From Candidatus Bathyarchaeia archaeon (GTDB lineage: Archaea > Thermoproteota > Bathyarchaeia > Bathyarchaeales > Bathyarchaeaceae), in the NCBI GenBank assembly GCA_035283685.1, contig DATETJ010000009.1:520925-584924 (forward strand): a stretch of 64,000 nucleotides of DNA. Direction: 5' to 3'. This document shows, piece by piece, positions 46,194-55,313 of the stretch (position 1 is its first letter; each line of letters opens with the position of its first letter). Below the pieces are notes generated by a model. It ran no database searches. It was not told the DNA's origin and was given only the letters and a program-made list of their open reading frames with translations. The translations under genes were made by a program, and so were the position numbers.

Positions 46194-47309
46194 GTGCAGA
46201 AAACAGGCGTTGCACAGCTTCCGCTGCATCATGGACGGGCACCACATTGGCTCGTAAAACGAATGATCAAGCTAGCCGACGAAATCACAACAATAATCAT
46301 CGATGAATACGGCCGAGCCGAGCTTCTTCGGCGGATCTCCGATCCCTATTGGTTTCAAGCTTTGGGCTGTGTACTTGGCTATGATTGGCACTCCTCAGGT
46401 GTCACAACGGTTTTGACAGGAGTTCTCAAAAGCGCGATGAAGCCCGACACGCACGGATTGGCTGTGTGCGGCGGCAAGGGCAAAACCTCGCGCAAGGCAC
46501 CAGAGGAAATCGCTCAAGTTAGCGATCTCTTTAACTTACTAACAAGCACTGCTGAAGCATTGCAGTACGCGAGTCGAATGAGTGCCAAAGTGGACAACAC
46601 GGCGATTCAAGCTGGCTATCAGTTGTATCATCACGCTTTTTTTGTGGCTGAAAGCAGCGAGTGGGCAGTTGTGCAACAGGGCATGAGCGCCCACGACAGA
46701 ACTGCGAGGCGTTATCACTGGCTCAGTGAACATGTTCAGAGCTTTGTGGCGGAACCGCATGACGCCATTGTGGGTGACGCCAAACGAGACGCGGCTTTGA
46801 ACATGACAGCTAAAGAGAGCGAAAACTGCAGAAAAGTCTCAACCGATCTTGCTAAGGAGAAGCCTGAAAAACTTATGCGGTTGCTAGGGTCGATCAGACC
46901 TGCCCGTCAAACATCGCTGCACAAATGGATGTCAGAGGATAGGACTAAGAGCCATTCTGTAGAATGGATTTCGATGCCGAAAACTCTCAACTGGAAACTG
47001 GCAAAAAGGCTCTACGAGTTCCATCCCAAGGACTATGAGGAACTGCTTAGCTTGAGACGGGTTGGTCCTGCCACAGTTCGAGGCTTGGCTCTCATAGCTG
47101 AACTTGTCTACGGAGCATCTCCCAGCTGGAAAGATCCAGTCAAGTATTCATTCGCTTACGGTGGAAAAGACGGTGCCCCTTATCCCGTTGATCGAAAAGC
47201 CATGGACCAATCCATAGAAATCCTCGAGAACGCTATAAGAAACGCCAAGATGGGCAGCGACGAGAGGCTGAAGTCGCTTCAGAGACTTCATAGATATAAT
47301 TCGGTCTGA
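46194..47309 (+). CDS. DUF763 family protein
   Basis: GTG 46194 (VQKTGVAQLPLHHGRAPHWL) matches the usual family start, so I prefer it to TTG 46152, which would add 14 residues. The protein has about 371 residues. It contains the conserved segments YGRAELLRRISDPYWFQAL, MKPDTHGLAVCGGKG and the HhH-like SLRRVGPATVRGLALIAEL (about 300-318). The last suggests DNA contact. DUF763 is found in archaea and some thermophilic bacteria; function unknown. It follows PPAT by about 48 bases. Confidence 0.85.
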   Translation: MQKTGVAQLPLHHGRAPHWLVKRMIKLADEITTIIIDEYGRAELLRRISDPYWFQALGCVLGYDWHSSGVTTVLTGVLKSAMKPDTHGLAVCGGKGKTSRKAPEEIAQVSDLFNLLTSTAEALQYASRMSAKVDNTAIQAGYQLYHHAFFVAESSEWAVVQQGMSAHDRTARRYHWLSEHVQSFVAEPHDAIVGDAKRDAALNMTAKESENCRKVSTDLAKEKPEKLMRLLGSIRPARQTSLHKWMSEDRTKSHSVEWISMPKTLNWKLAKRLYEFHPKDYEELLSLRRVGPATVRGLALIAELVYGASPSWKDPVKYSFAYGGKDGAPYPVDRKAMDQSIEILENAIRNAKMGSDERLKSLQRLHRYNSV

Positions 47310-47319
47310 GCGAGCGAAG

Positions 47320-48159
47320 ATGACAGAAAAACTGCGCGGAGAAAATCGAATTAGGGAATTCAAGCAAGTTGCCAAAAAACTGACTTCCAGACTATCCTCA
47401 TTTGAGGGTGTACTTGGCATCGCTTTCATCGGGGGCTTGGTAAGAGGCTTTGCTGACAAATACTCCGATTTGGACATCATAGTTTTGCTGGCTAGGAGAG
47501 ATGAGCAGCTTAGAAGGCAATTTTATGATTTGAGCTCAGATGTGGCAAGAGTGTCTGGCGTAGACGTGGACCTAGAGGTTCATTTCATCGATGATTTCAA
47601 AGGGCAGAAATGGGACGAGATCGACAGATGGGAGTTTTCCAAAGTCAAAATCGTGTTCGATCCCGAGGGAGTGGTCCAAAGAGTCTTTAGAGAGAAGCTG
47701 AAGCAGCCCAAGGATTTTTGGACCAAACGAATTGCACTGCTCGCCGAGTATATGAAATGGTACTGTTGCCCACCCAAAGAAAACGTGGGAACCGTTGCCC
47801 AAACTTGGGTTGACAGAGGCGACTTGCTTTCTGCACATTATTGCCTGAATTATGCTGTCGATCTTGTGCTGAAGGTTGTCTTTACGTTGAATAAGGAGCA
47901 TTTACCTGCTCCAAAATGGCGACTTTTCTACTCATATAATCTGAAGTGGTTGCCAAAGGGATTTTCGAAGCTCATCAAAGATGCGATGAAAGCCACGGAT
48001 TTCTCGACGGATGAGCTGGAATTCAGGTTAAGAGCCTTACGAGAGTTGTGGCATGGTGTTGTGCCCAAGATTAGAGATGTAACTGGGTTGACGATGGAGG
48101 AACTGTCTGAGTATTTCGTTGAAAAGATACTTCGTGTCCGTGCCGCCAAATATAAGTGA
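47320..48159 (+). CDS. nucleotidyltransferase-fold protein
   Basis: The 279-residue protein has an N-terminal minimal nucleotidyltransferase domain with GGLVRGFADKYSDLDIIVLL (about 38-57), where the G-x-x-R-G and D-x-D parts give the catalytic metal site. VDVDLEVHFID (about 80-90) supplies a third acidic residue. A helical C-terminal domain (about 135-279) follows, as in aminoglycoside nucleotidyltransferase-like and DUF4037 proteins. Substrate unknown. Its stop overlaps the GTG of the reductase operon's first gene (GTGA), so the two may be co-transcribed. Confidence 0.75.
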   Translation: MTEKLRGENRIREFKQVAKKLTSRLSSFEGVLGIAFIGGLVRGFADKYSDLDIIVLLARRDEQLRRQFYDLSSDVARVSGVDVDLEVHFIDDFKGQKWDEIDRWEFSKVKIVFDPEGVVQRVFREKLKQPKDFWTKRIALLAEYMKWYCCPPKENVGTVAQTWVDRGDLLSAHYCLNYAVDLVLKVVFTLNKEHLPAPKWRLFYSYNLKWLPKGFSKLIKDAMKATDFSTDELEFRLRALRELWHGVVPKIRDVTGLTMEELSEYFVEKILRVRAAKYK

Positions 48160-49367
48160 GAAGTCTTTTATATTTGAAGTCCGATGAGTTATATACCAAA
48201 TATATATGTGACGAAGAAGGCTTCACCGTGATTGATGGGATATTTCAGCAATTCAGAGAGTGGATTGACAAGAGGCATGAGTACGCAAAAGCCTGGAAAG
48301 AGAAGAATCAAGGCAAGGTCACTGGCTATTTGTGCACTTATGTGCCCGAGGAAATCCTTTACGCAGCAGATGTTCTGCCTGTTAGAATCTTAGGCAGCCA
48401 CGAGCCGCCGACGGTAACGGAGCCCTACATATTTGCCATGTACTGTCACTTTTGCCGCGACTGCTTAGCCCAAGGACTCAAGGGCAGATTCGAGTACTTA
48501 GACGGAATAATCGAGGGTCAGTCGTGTCTTCACCTGCGGCAGGCTTTCAACGCTTGGCGGCTACACATACCCATCGACTATGCTTACTACATTTACGTGC
48601 CTCATGGGATCCAGACAAAGCGCGCCATACCATATTTCACAAAGGAGCTGGACAAATTCAAGCAGGGCCTTGAGAAATGGACAGGCAAAGCCATCACAAA
48701 TGACGATTTAGACAAAGGGATTCAGATTCTCAACCGCAACCGAGAACTAATGAGAAAAATCACTGAGTTCAGAAAGTTGAACCCGCCGAAACTGACCGGT
48801 TTAGAAGCCATGGAGATGACGCTTGCCAGCCAAATGGTTGACAAAAGAGAGCACAATAAGCTTTTGGAGCAGCTTCTGCAGGAGCTTCCAAACCGTCAGC
48901 TTGACCGCAAGTCAGACATCCGCCTTATGATAATTGGCAGCGAAGACGATGATCGTGTTTTTATGAAGAACGTAGAAGCTCTGGGCGCTACCTTTGTCGT
49001 GGATGAACACTGCACAGGCACTCGCTACTATTGGGACAATGTTACACCACAGGAAGACCGGCTTGCAGCAATCGCAACGCGATACGTCAATCGTGTGCCC
49101 TGTCCGAGCAAAGATTGGCCTGAACTCACTCGAATTCAGCATGCAGTTAACTTGGCAAAAGAATACAACGTTAATGGCGCGTTGATTATTCAGAACAAAT
49201 TCTGCGACCCCCATGGCATCGAGATTCCGCCATTGAAAGATGCTTTAGACGAGGTTGGAGTGCAAACATATCCGCTGGAGTTCGATGTCACCGTGCCGTG
49301 GGGCCAGTTCCGAACTCGAGTGGAAGCGTTTCTTGAAACATTAACTGGATTGGAGGAGTTGTTCTAA
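48156..49367 (+). CDS. bcrC: benzoyl-CoA reductase-type subunit C (HgdB fold)
   Basis: The 403-residue protein belongs to the 2-hydroxyacyl-CoA dehydratase D-component / BcrC-BzdN family, which binds a [4Fe-4S] cluster next to the CoA substrate. YLCTYVPEEILYAADVLPVR (about 58-77) is the classic N-terminal motif. CHFCRDCLAQGL (about 97-108) and GQSCLHLRQAF provide cluster cysteines, and HCTGTRYYWDNV (about 285-296) lies in the second domain. GTG start 48156 is coupled to the upstream gene; a later GTG is possible. With bcrB it forms the catalytic part of the complex. Confidence 0.88.
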   Translation: MRSLLYLKSDELYTKYICDEEGFTVIDGIFQQFREWIDKRHEYAKAWKEKNQGKVTGYLCTYVPEEILYAADVLPVRILGSHEPPTVTEPYIFAMYCHFCRDCLAQGLKGRFEYLDGIIEGQSCLHLRQAFNAWRLHIPIDYAYYIYVPHGIQTKRAIPYFTKELDKFKQGLEKWTGKAITNDDLDKGIQILNRNRELMRKITEFRKLNPPKLTGLEAMEMTLASQMVDKREHNKLLEQLLQELPNRQLDRKSDIRLMIIGSEDDDRVFMKNVEALGATFVVDEHCTGTRYYWDNVTPQEDRLAAIATRYVNRVPCPSKDWPELTRIQHAVNLAKEYNVNGALIIQNKFCDPHGIEIPPLKDALDEVGVQTYPLEFDVTVPWGQFRTRVEAFLETLTGLEELF

Positions 49368-49368
49368 A

Positions 49369-50718
49369 TTGGCATCAACAGTCAGTGTGAAAGAATACCC
49401 AAGCGAACCCTTGAAATGCTGGGACCAAGCCAAGAACTTGCGCAAAAATTACTACGAGGATTACTTGCACGCGCACGAGAAGGGTGGCCTGCGTTGGGCT
49501 GGAGGCGCTTGGTCGTTCAGCAGCATACCAGCAGGGTTAGGTGAAGACGTTTACTGCTTAACAGGTGAACCCTATGGTGCGACGATTGCTTTCTTTAAAG
49601 ACTTCGCGGCTAAATGCCATGACGCGACTGAAGCCGCGGGTTTTCCGCGCACTTTGTGTGCTTACATGCGCAACTATTGGGGCTCAATCCTACTCGACAA
49701 ATACGTACTAACAGATGGCACAGTGATTGACGGCTATCCGCCGCCAGACTTCATCTGGCAAGACCACATCTGCTGCAGTCACGGCAAGTGGTATCAGCTT
49801 GTCAAATGGCTAGAGAAGAAAAGAGGCAAAGACGTGCCAATGTACTGCGTAGACGTTTCAGTAGGCTATCCATCAGATTTCACACCTGAAGAAGACTACA
49901 AAGTGGACTACATTGTGGGGCAACTCAGCGATGGCATTGAATGGCTTGAAAAAGTGACTGGACGCAAATACGACGACCACTTGCTCTGTGATGCCGTCTG
50001 GAACGAAATGAACTCAACAGCTTTGTGGGCTGAAGTCTGCGCTTTGAACCAAGCTGTGCCCGCACCGCTAGACGAGAAAACCATGTACTCGTTGTATGTT
50101 ATGGGTACATTGATGAAGCACAGACCTGAATGCGCAGCTTTCTATCAGACTTTACGCGACGAAGTCAAAGATCGCATTAAACGCGGCATCGCTGCAGTTT
50201 CAACGGAACGGTTCAGAGTCATAACTGATACGCAGCCTCCATGGGGTTTCTTAAAAATCTTCAGGGAAATGGAGAAATACGGCGCCGTGTCAGTCGGCTC
50301 TCTATACACATTCGGCTTGATAGGCATGTGGCAATACTTGCCAGACGGTACATGGACACCCAAACCCGTGCCGCCTAAGAAGCCTCTAACACGAGATGAA
50401 GCTCTGCAAGCCATTGTGCGTTGGACAATGCACAAGCCGGAGTGGGCGCATTTCTACCAGCCTGAATTGAAGACTAAGATGATGGAGAGCATTGCCAAGC
50501 AGTGGAAAGTTGACGCAGTACTGCTTCATTACAACCGAGGTTGTGAAGGCTTGAGCGTGCACATAGCGGAAAACAGACTTGGCCTAATGCAAGGAAGGGT
50601 TCCAGTGTTTCCGTTTGAGGGCAACATGGGCGACGAACGGGACTTCGATTTGACAGGAACCATGGCGCGGTTGACAACGTTCTTTGAAAGCATGGGACTG
50701 AAGAAACTAAAGGAGTGA
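49369..50718 (+). CDS. bcrB: benzoyl-CoA reductase-type subunit B (HgdB fold)
   Basis: The 449-residue protein is the second HgdB-fold subunit (BcrB/BzdO type). WAGGAWSFSSIPAGLGEDVY (about 43-62), CAYMRNYWGSIL (about 98-109) and ICCSHGKWYQLVKWL (about 137-151) match the family. HYNRGCEGLSVHIAENRLGL (about 388-407) is the C-terminal conserved block. In class I benzoyl-CoA reductase BcrB and BcrC share substrate and clusters and reduce the aromatic ring to a cyclic diene. TTG start two bases after bcrC. Confidence 0.9.
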   Translation: MASTVSVKEYPSEPLKCWDQAKNLRKNYYEDYLHAHEKGGLRWAGGAWSFSSIPAGLGEDVYCLTGEPYGATIAFFKDFAAKCHDATEAAGFPRTLCAYMRNYWGSILLDKYVLTDGTVIDGYPPPDFIWQDHICCSHGKWYQLVKWLEKKRGKDVPMYCVDVSVGYPSDFTPEEDYKVDYIVGQLSDGIEWLEKVTGRKYDDHLLCDAVWNEMNSTALWAEVCALNQAVPAPLDEKTMYSLYVMGTLMKHRPECAAFYQTLRDEVKDRIKRGIAAVSTERFRVITDTQPPWGFLKIFREMEKYGAVSVGSLYTFGLIGMWQYLPDGTWTPKPVPPKKPLTRDEALQAIVRWTMHKPEWAHFYQPELKTKMMESIAKQWKVDAVLLHYNRGCEGLSVHIAENRLGLMQGRVPVFPFEGNMGDERDFDLTGTMARLTTFFESMGLKKLKE

Positions 50719-50729
50719 ATTGAAAAGCA

Positions 50730-51515
50730 ATGATAACTGCTGGAGTTGATGTCGGAGCAAAATACGCCAAAGTCGTAGTTCTCAAGGACGGGCAAGTAGT
50801 GGCTAGAACTAAGGCGCTTGTGGGATTTGACCTTCTAAAGTCCGCCACAGATGTTTTTGAGACTGCTTTGAAAGAAGCAGGAGTCTCACGAGGAGACATA
50901 CAGAGAGTTGTGGCTACTGGCATGGGCAGAAATACTGTTGTTCAGAAGCCGCCAATTAACGCGGATGAGGCGGTTTCAGAAGTAGTGTCCGCTGCTGCAG
51001 GCGCATACTACATTGTGCCCACGACAAAGACTGTTATCGATGTAGGTGCCGAAGAAGGCAGAGGAATCAAAGTTGAAGGCGGCAAAGTTAGAGACTTCGT
51101 TATCAACGAACGCTGCGCAGCAGGAGCTGGAACCTTCATCGAGGCTATGGCCCGAGCCCTAGAAGTCAAGGTTGAAGAAATGGGACCGCTGGCACTGAAG
51201 TCAGCTAACACCATACCCATGAATGCGCAGTGCTGTGTCTTCGCCGAGTCGGAAGTAGTATCGCTCATTCATTCAAAGATTTCCAAAGAAGACATTTCGA
51301 AGGCTATTCATGACGCCGTTGCGGGACGAATCAGCTCAATGGTCTTGAGAGTTGGGGTGGAAAAGGATGTTGTCCTCATCGGCGGCGTCGCGCTGGACCC
51401 AGGGTTCAAACCACCGTTAGAGAAGGAGCTTAAAGCCAACATAATAGTTCCCGACTATCCTGAGTACGTGAGCGCGCTAGGAGCTGCCGCAATAGCGGCT
51501 AACACAGCAAGGTGA
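50730..51515 (+). CDS. bcrD: benzoyl-CoA reductase-type ATPase subunit D (BadG/BcrD)
   Basis: The 261-residue ASKHA-fold ATPase drives low-potential electrons into the ring-reducing subunits. AGVDVGAKYAKVVVLKDG (4-21) is the phosphate-1 loop and VIDVGAEEGRGIKV (102-115) the second. The bridging [4Fe-4S] cysteines are C129 (NERCAAGAGTF) and C168 (NAQCCVFAESE). NAQC-x-FAESE is characteristic of BcrD/BadG rather than BcrA. Its short length is as in the Azoarcus Bzd-type complex. Confidence 0.9.
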   Translation: MITAGVDVGAKYAKVVVLKDGQVVARTKALVGFDLLKSATDVFETALKEAGVSRGDIQRVVATGMGRNTVVQKPPINADEAVSEVVSAAAGAYYIVPTTKTVIDVGAEEGRGIKVEGGKVRDFVINERCAAGAGTFIEAMARALEVKVEEMGPLALKSANTIPMNAQCCVFAESEVVSLIHSKISKEDISKAIHDAVAGRISSMVLRVGVEKDVVLIGGVALDPGFKPPLEKELKANIIVPDYPEYVSALGAAAIAANTAR

Positions 51516-51522
51516 AAGCCAG

Positions 51523-52413
51523 ATGGCACAAACTGAAGCAAAGTCGCAAGAGTATTGGCGGTGGCCCGAGTACAGACAGACTATTCCTGATAGAGATTGG
51601 CGCAACGCAAGCGCGTTGACAGCTGGCGTGGACATCGGCTCAGTTGGAAGCAAAGCAGCAGTTCTTGCCGACGGTGAACTCTATGCCTACGCTGCAATGA
51701 GAACGGGCGGCGTAAGCGAAGCAACAGCGGTCAAAGCAATCGCTTGGGCTCTGGAAGGCACTGGATTGGAGGTAGGAAAGCTAAATTACGTTGTAGGAAC
51801 AGGCTACGGTCGAGTTAATGTTCCGTTTGCCAAGAAGACCATCACCGAAATAGCCTGCCACGCAAGAGGAGCACACTACATTTACGGTTCAACCGTGCGC
51901 ACTGTCCTCGACATAGGTGGACAGGACTGCAAAGCGATACGCTGCGACGACAAAGGTAAAGTGGTATCGTTTCTCATGAATGACAAATGCGCTGCGGGTA
52001 CAGGTCGAGGTTTGGAAGTCTTCGCCGATCTAATCAGCGTGCCCATTCAAGATGTGGGCAAGGTTTCACTGAACGTTGACCAAGAGCCGCCGCCCGTAAG
52101 CAATACATGCGTCATATTCGCTAAAGCCGAGGCGCTTGCACTCTTACGCCAAGGCTGGTCTAAAGAGAAGGTTGCAGCTGCCTATCACGCGGCTATGGCT
52201 GACCGAATCGTTGACCTGCTGAGTCGAGTTGGCGTTGAAAAGGATTTTGTCATCACAGGCGGAGTTGCCAAGAACATGGGCATCGTCACCCGACTTGAGA
52301 AAATCCTGAAGATAAAGCCTCTTGAGCCCAAGATGGATCCGATATTGGCTGGAGCATTGGGTGCCGGCTTGTTCGCCAAGGCTCTTTACGAGAAGGAACA
52401 GGGGCTACGCTAG
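51523..52413 (+). CDS. bcrA: benzoyl-CoA reductase-type ATPase subunit A (BadF/BcrA)
   Basis: The 296-residue ATPase is the partner of the D subunit. AGVDIGSVGSKAAVLADG (34-51), VLDIGGQDCKAIRCDDKG (128-145) and the cluster cysteines C156 (NDKCAAGTGRGLEVFADL) and C196 (VSNTCVIFAKAEALAL) are present. The presence of two different ATPases (A and D), instead of the single homodimeric HgdC-type activator, is the main reason to call this a benzoyl-CoA reductase rather than a 2-hydroxyacyl-CoA dehydratase. It lacks the long extension of Thauera BcrA, so it is of the Bzd type. Confidence 0.9.
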   Translation: MAQTEAKSQEYWRWPEYRQTIPDRDWRNASALTAGVDIGSVGSKAAVLADGELYAYAAMRTGGVSEATAVKAIAWALEGTGLEVGKLNYVVGTGYGRVNVPFAKKTITEIACHARGAHYIYGSTVRTVLDIGGQDCKAIRCDDKGKVVSFLMNDKCAAGTGRGLEVFADLISVPIQDVGKVSLNVDQEPPPVSNTCVIFAKAEALALLRQGWSKEKVAAAYHAAMADRIVDLLSRVGVEKDFVITGGVAKNMGIVTRLEKILKIKPLEPKMDPILAGALGAGLFAKALYEKEQGLR

Positions 52414-52698
52414 GTGAGAGCTAACTACGGATACAAAGACGGCTCAGGCGACTACTTCATAACAATAGACACTGACAAATGCAACGGATGCGCTAAATGC
52501 GTCGAAACCTGCCCCTATCACGTTTTAGAAATGGTGCCAAACGAATTCGACATTGAAGGCGACCCAATGGCTGCAGTGAAAGAAGAACACCGCAAGAAAA
52601 TCAAATACAGTTGCGCTCCGTGCAAACCGATATCTGGAGAAAGAAAACTGCCCTGCGTACTAGCCTGTCAACCCAACGCTGTAGAGCACTCTTGGTAA
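52414..52698 (+). CDS. 2[4Fe-4S] ferredoxin, reductase electron donor (BzdM-like)
   Basis: The 94-residue protein starts at GTG 52414, next to the bcrA stop. Cluster one is CNGCAKCVETCPYHV (about 23-37). Cluster two is spread out: CAPCKP and CVLACQPNAVEHSW at the end, with a long insert between them (as in Allochromatium-type ferredoxins). It would carry low-potential electrons to the ATPase subunits. Position directly after the A subunit is as in known Bzd-type operons (bzdM), which supports the assignment. Confidence 0.88.
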   Translation: MRANYGYKDGSGDYFITIDTDKCNGCAKCVETCPYHVLEMVPNEFDIEGDPMAAVKEEHRKKIKYSCAPCKPISGERKLPCVLACQPNAVEHSW

Positions 52699-52728
52699 TA
52701 GAATACGTGCCTTAGCTGGCAAACATTC

Positions 52729-55257
52729 ATGGAAACAGTAAGCTTCTTTGTCAACAACATCCAGGTAAAAGCGGCTCAAGGCTCTTCAATCCTAGAAGCA
52801 GCCCGAAACGCTGGAACATACATTCCTTCCCTGTGTTATCATCCCGACTTGCCACTTTCCCGTAGACTAAAATCCGGGAGCACGGTTTTTCGAGCGGGCG
52901 AGCAGATCGTAGGCGACGCTCTGGAGAAGGAGTTTGAGGGTTGCAACCTCTGCCTAGTCGAAGCCGACGGTCAACCCGATCTCGTTCCTTCGTGCGACAC
53001 AATGGTCATGGAAGGAATGCGAGTTCACACCGATACTGATCGCGTTCGCGAGGCTAGACAAGAGAAATTGATGCGAATATTAGCTAAACATCCACATGCT
53101 TGCCTCACCTGCGCTCAGAAAGAGGGCTGTACCCGCGAGCCGTGTTCCACCAACGTGCCTGTAGCTGAACGTTGCTGCAGCAAGTTTGGCAACTGCGAAC
53201 TCGAGAAAGTTGCTGAGTACGTCGGCATAAGGGTGGACACACCACGCTTCTTGCCAGCTGATTTAGCAGTTGACAAAGACGAACCCTTGTTTATCCGAGA
53301 CTACAATCTCTGTATCAACTGCACGCGCTGCGTCAGAGCATGCCAAGAACTGCGCGGCGTCAAAGCACTAGCTTTTGCGTATCGTAACGGTGAAGCGTTT
53401 GTAGGCTCAGTTGCGCCTTCACTGAAAGAGTCTGACTGCAAGTTCTGCGGAGCCTGCGTTGAAGTTTGCCCAACAGGCGTATTGATGGACAAAAACGTCA
53501 AAGCGGGCGAGCGAGAACAAAACCTTATTCCATGCAAGTATGCATGCCCAGCGCACATAGACGTGCCACGATATATCAATCTCATCGCTCAAGAACGCTA
53601 TGCAGATGCAGCTGCGGTTGTTAAAGAGAAAGTGCCCTTTGCAGCCGTCCTAGGACACGCTTGTGCACGACCGTGCGAAAAGGTGTGCAGAAGCCGCGAG
53701 ATCAATGACGCAATCGCGATCTGTGCCTTAAAGAGATTCGCAGTCGATAACGCAAGTGAGCTTCAGCAGACTGTTACACCTAAAGCTCCATCCACAGGCA
53801 AACGTGTTGCCATTATTGGTTCGGGGCCAAGCGGATTGACCGCAGCTTATTACTTGGCCAAGCTAGGGCACTCGGTAACCGTCTTCGAAGCTATGCCTAA
53901 TCTTGGCGGCATGATGCGTTATGGCGTCCAAGAATATCGCTTACCCGAAAGCGTTCTTCAAAGGGACCTGCAGAGTATTCTTCAATTGGGTGTTAACGTG
54001 AAGACTAACGCTCCAATTGGAGAGTCATCGTCAATAGAGCGACTCCAAGCGCAAGGCTACAACGCCATTCTCATAGCCATTGGCTTGCAGAAAAGCAGAA
54101 TCTTGAACGTGGAGGGCTCAACCAGCCCAGATGTCTTAGGCGGTCTGGACCTTCTTCGCGATGTGCGATTGGGCAAGGAAGCCAAGGTGAAACAACATGT
54201 CTTGGTCGTAGGCGGCGGCAGCGTCGCGGTAGATGTTGCGTTGACGGCACAGAGATTGGGCGCGAGACATGTGGATTTAGTGTGCTTGGAGAAATGGGAG
54301 GAGATGCCTGCTTTTCCATGGGAGCTTGAGCAGGCTGTTGAAGAACGTGTGGACATTCATAATTCTTGGGGAGTTAGGCGAGTCACAGTCGACGGAGATC
54401 GAAGGGTTACGGGCATTGAACTTGTTCGCTGTATGTCAGTTTTCGACAAAGACGGCAGATTCAACCCATCGCTTGATGAGTCAACTACCAAGACTAAGCC
54501 AACTGACATGATTGTTTTTGCAATTGGTCAGGCATGTGACCTGAAGGGACTTGGAGACGCCAACCTACTCAAATCGACAAAGTCTGGAATCCTTGAAGTG
54601 AATGAATCCACTCTGCAGACTAGCATTGCTGGCGTGTTTGCATGTGGTGACGTTGTGAAAGGCCCCGGTTCGATCGTGGACGGTGTTGCGCTTGGCAGAA
54701 AAGCAGCTGAATCCATCGACAGATACCTAGGTGGCCGCGGCAACATCGAAGAAACGCTGGCGCCATTTGAGCTGGCTTGTCCGTGGCTTGGGCGTGAGGA
54801 AGGTTTCGCGTCTAAATGCCGTGCAGTTATGCCTTGTCTCCCTGTTGATAAACGTATAGGAAATTTCGCTGAAGTGGCGCTGGGCTTCGATGAGAAAACC
54901 TCTGTCAGCGAGGCCAAGCGTTGCCTGCGCTGCGACTTGCGATTGCAGATTAAGCAGCCTATGTTGCCGCCTGAAAAATGGATAAAGTTTGACGCGGAAA
55001 ACGTGGCTAAGGTTCCAGCTTGTGAAGGGGTGTTTCAACTTCTCGACGATCAGAAGATGGTGGTTTACATTAAGGGCGCAATAGACCTGCACAGGGAAAT
55101 GGAGGAGCAAGTTGCAGCAAACAAAGAAGCAAAGTACTTCTTGTACGAGGAGGCAAAGATGTTCACAATGCGTGAAAGCGAGCTGCTGCAACAGTTTATG
55201 AAAAAATACGGTAAAATGCCTAAACAAAATGTTGGACTGGAAGAAGACCTCTACTGA
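52729..55257 (+). CDS. large Fe-S flavoprotein, probable NAD(P)H:ferredoxin oxidoreductase (BzdV-like)
   Basis: The 842-residue protein has, in order: a [2Fe-2S] ferredoxin domain (C36, C72, C75, C89; the gap between the first two is stretched), a NuoG-type Cys-rich domain (HPHACLTC, about 121-128), and two [4Fe-4S] clusters (CINCTRCVRAC 195-205, CKFCGACVEVC 237-247). A GltD-like part follows with two Rossmann folds (VAIIGSGPSGLTAAYYLA near 360, VLVVGGGSVAVDVALTAQ near 490). The last about 85 residues (from about 760) form an extra domain reminiscent of GIY-YIG. It probably reduces the ferredoxin with NAD(P)H, or the reverse. It follows the ferredoxin gene by 30 bases. Confidence 0.85.
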   Translation: METVSFFVNNIQVKAAQGSSILEAARNAGTYIPSLCYHPDLPLSRRLKSGSTVFRAGEQIVGDALEKEFEGCNLCLVEADGQPDLVPSCDTMVMEGMRVHTDTDRVREARQEKLMRILAKHPHACLTCAQKEGCTREPCSTNVPVAERCCSKFGNCELEKVAEYVGIRVDTPRFLPADLAVDKDEPLFIRDYNLCINCTRCVRACQELRGVKALAFAYRNGEAFVGSVAPSLKESDCKFCGACVEVCPTGVLMDKNVKAGEREQNLIPCKYACPAHIDVPRYINLIAQERYADAAAVVKEKVPFAAVLGHACARPCEKVCRSREINDAIAICALKRFAVDNASELQQTVTPKAPSTGKRVAIIGSGPSGLTAAYYLAKLGHSVTVFEAMPNLGGMMRYGVQEYRLPESVLQRDLQSILQLGVNVKTNAPIGESSSIERLQAQGYNAILIAIGLQKSRILNVEGSTSPDVLGGLDLLRDVRLGKEAKVKQHVLVVGGGSVAVDVALTAQRLGARHVDLVCLEKWEEMPAFPWELEQAVEERVDIHNSWGVRRVTVDGDRRVTGIELVRCMSVFDKDGRFNPSLDESTTKTKPTDMIVFAIGQACDLKGLGDANLLKSTKSGILEVNESTLQTSIAGVFACGDVVKGPGSIVDGVALGRKAAESIDRYLGGRGNIEETLAPFELACPWLGREEGFASKCRAVMPCLPVDKRIGNFAEVALGFDEKTSVSEAKRCLRCDLRLQIKQPMLPPEKWIKFDAENVAKVPACEGVFQLLDDQKMVVYIKGAIDLHREMEEQVAANKEAKYFLYEEAKMFTMRESELLQQFMKKYGKMPKQNVGLEEDLY

Positions 55258-55313
55258 TGCCAGGTTGAGAGTCTACTGAGCTGAGCAGTCAAAAGACCAT
55301 GGAAGAAACGTCG

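Noticed and set aside
48156-52413. 2-hydroxyacyl-CoA dehydratase (HgdABC) as the identity of the operon
   Set aside because: Two different ATPase subunits plus a dedicated ferredoxin fit a benzoyl-CoA reductase better; a tree is needed to be certain.
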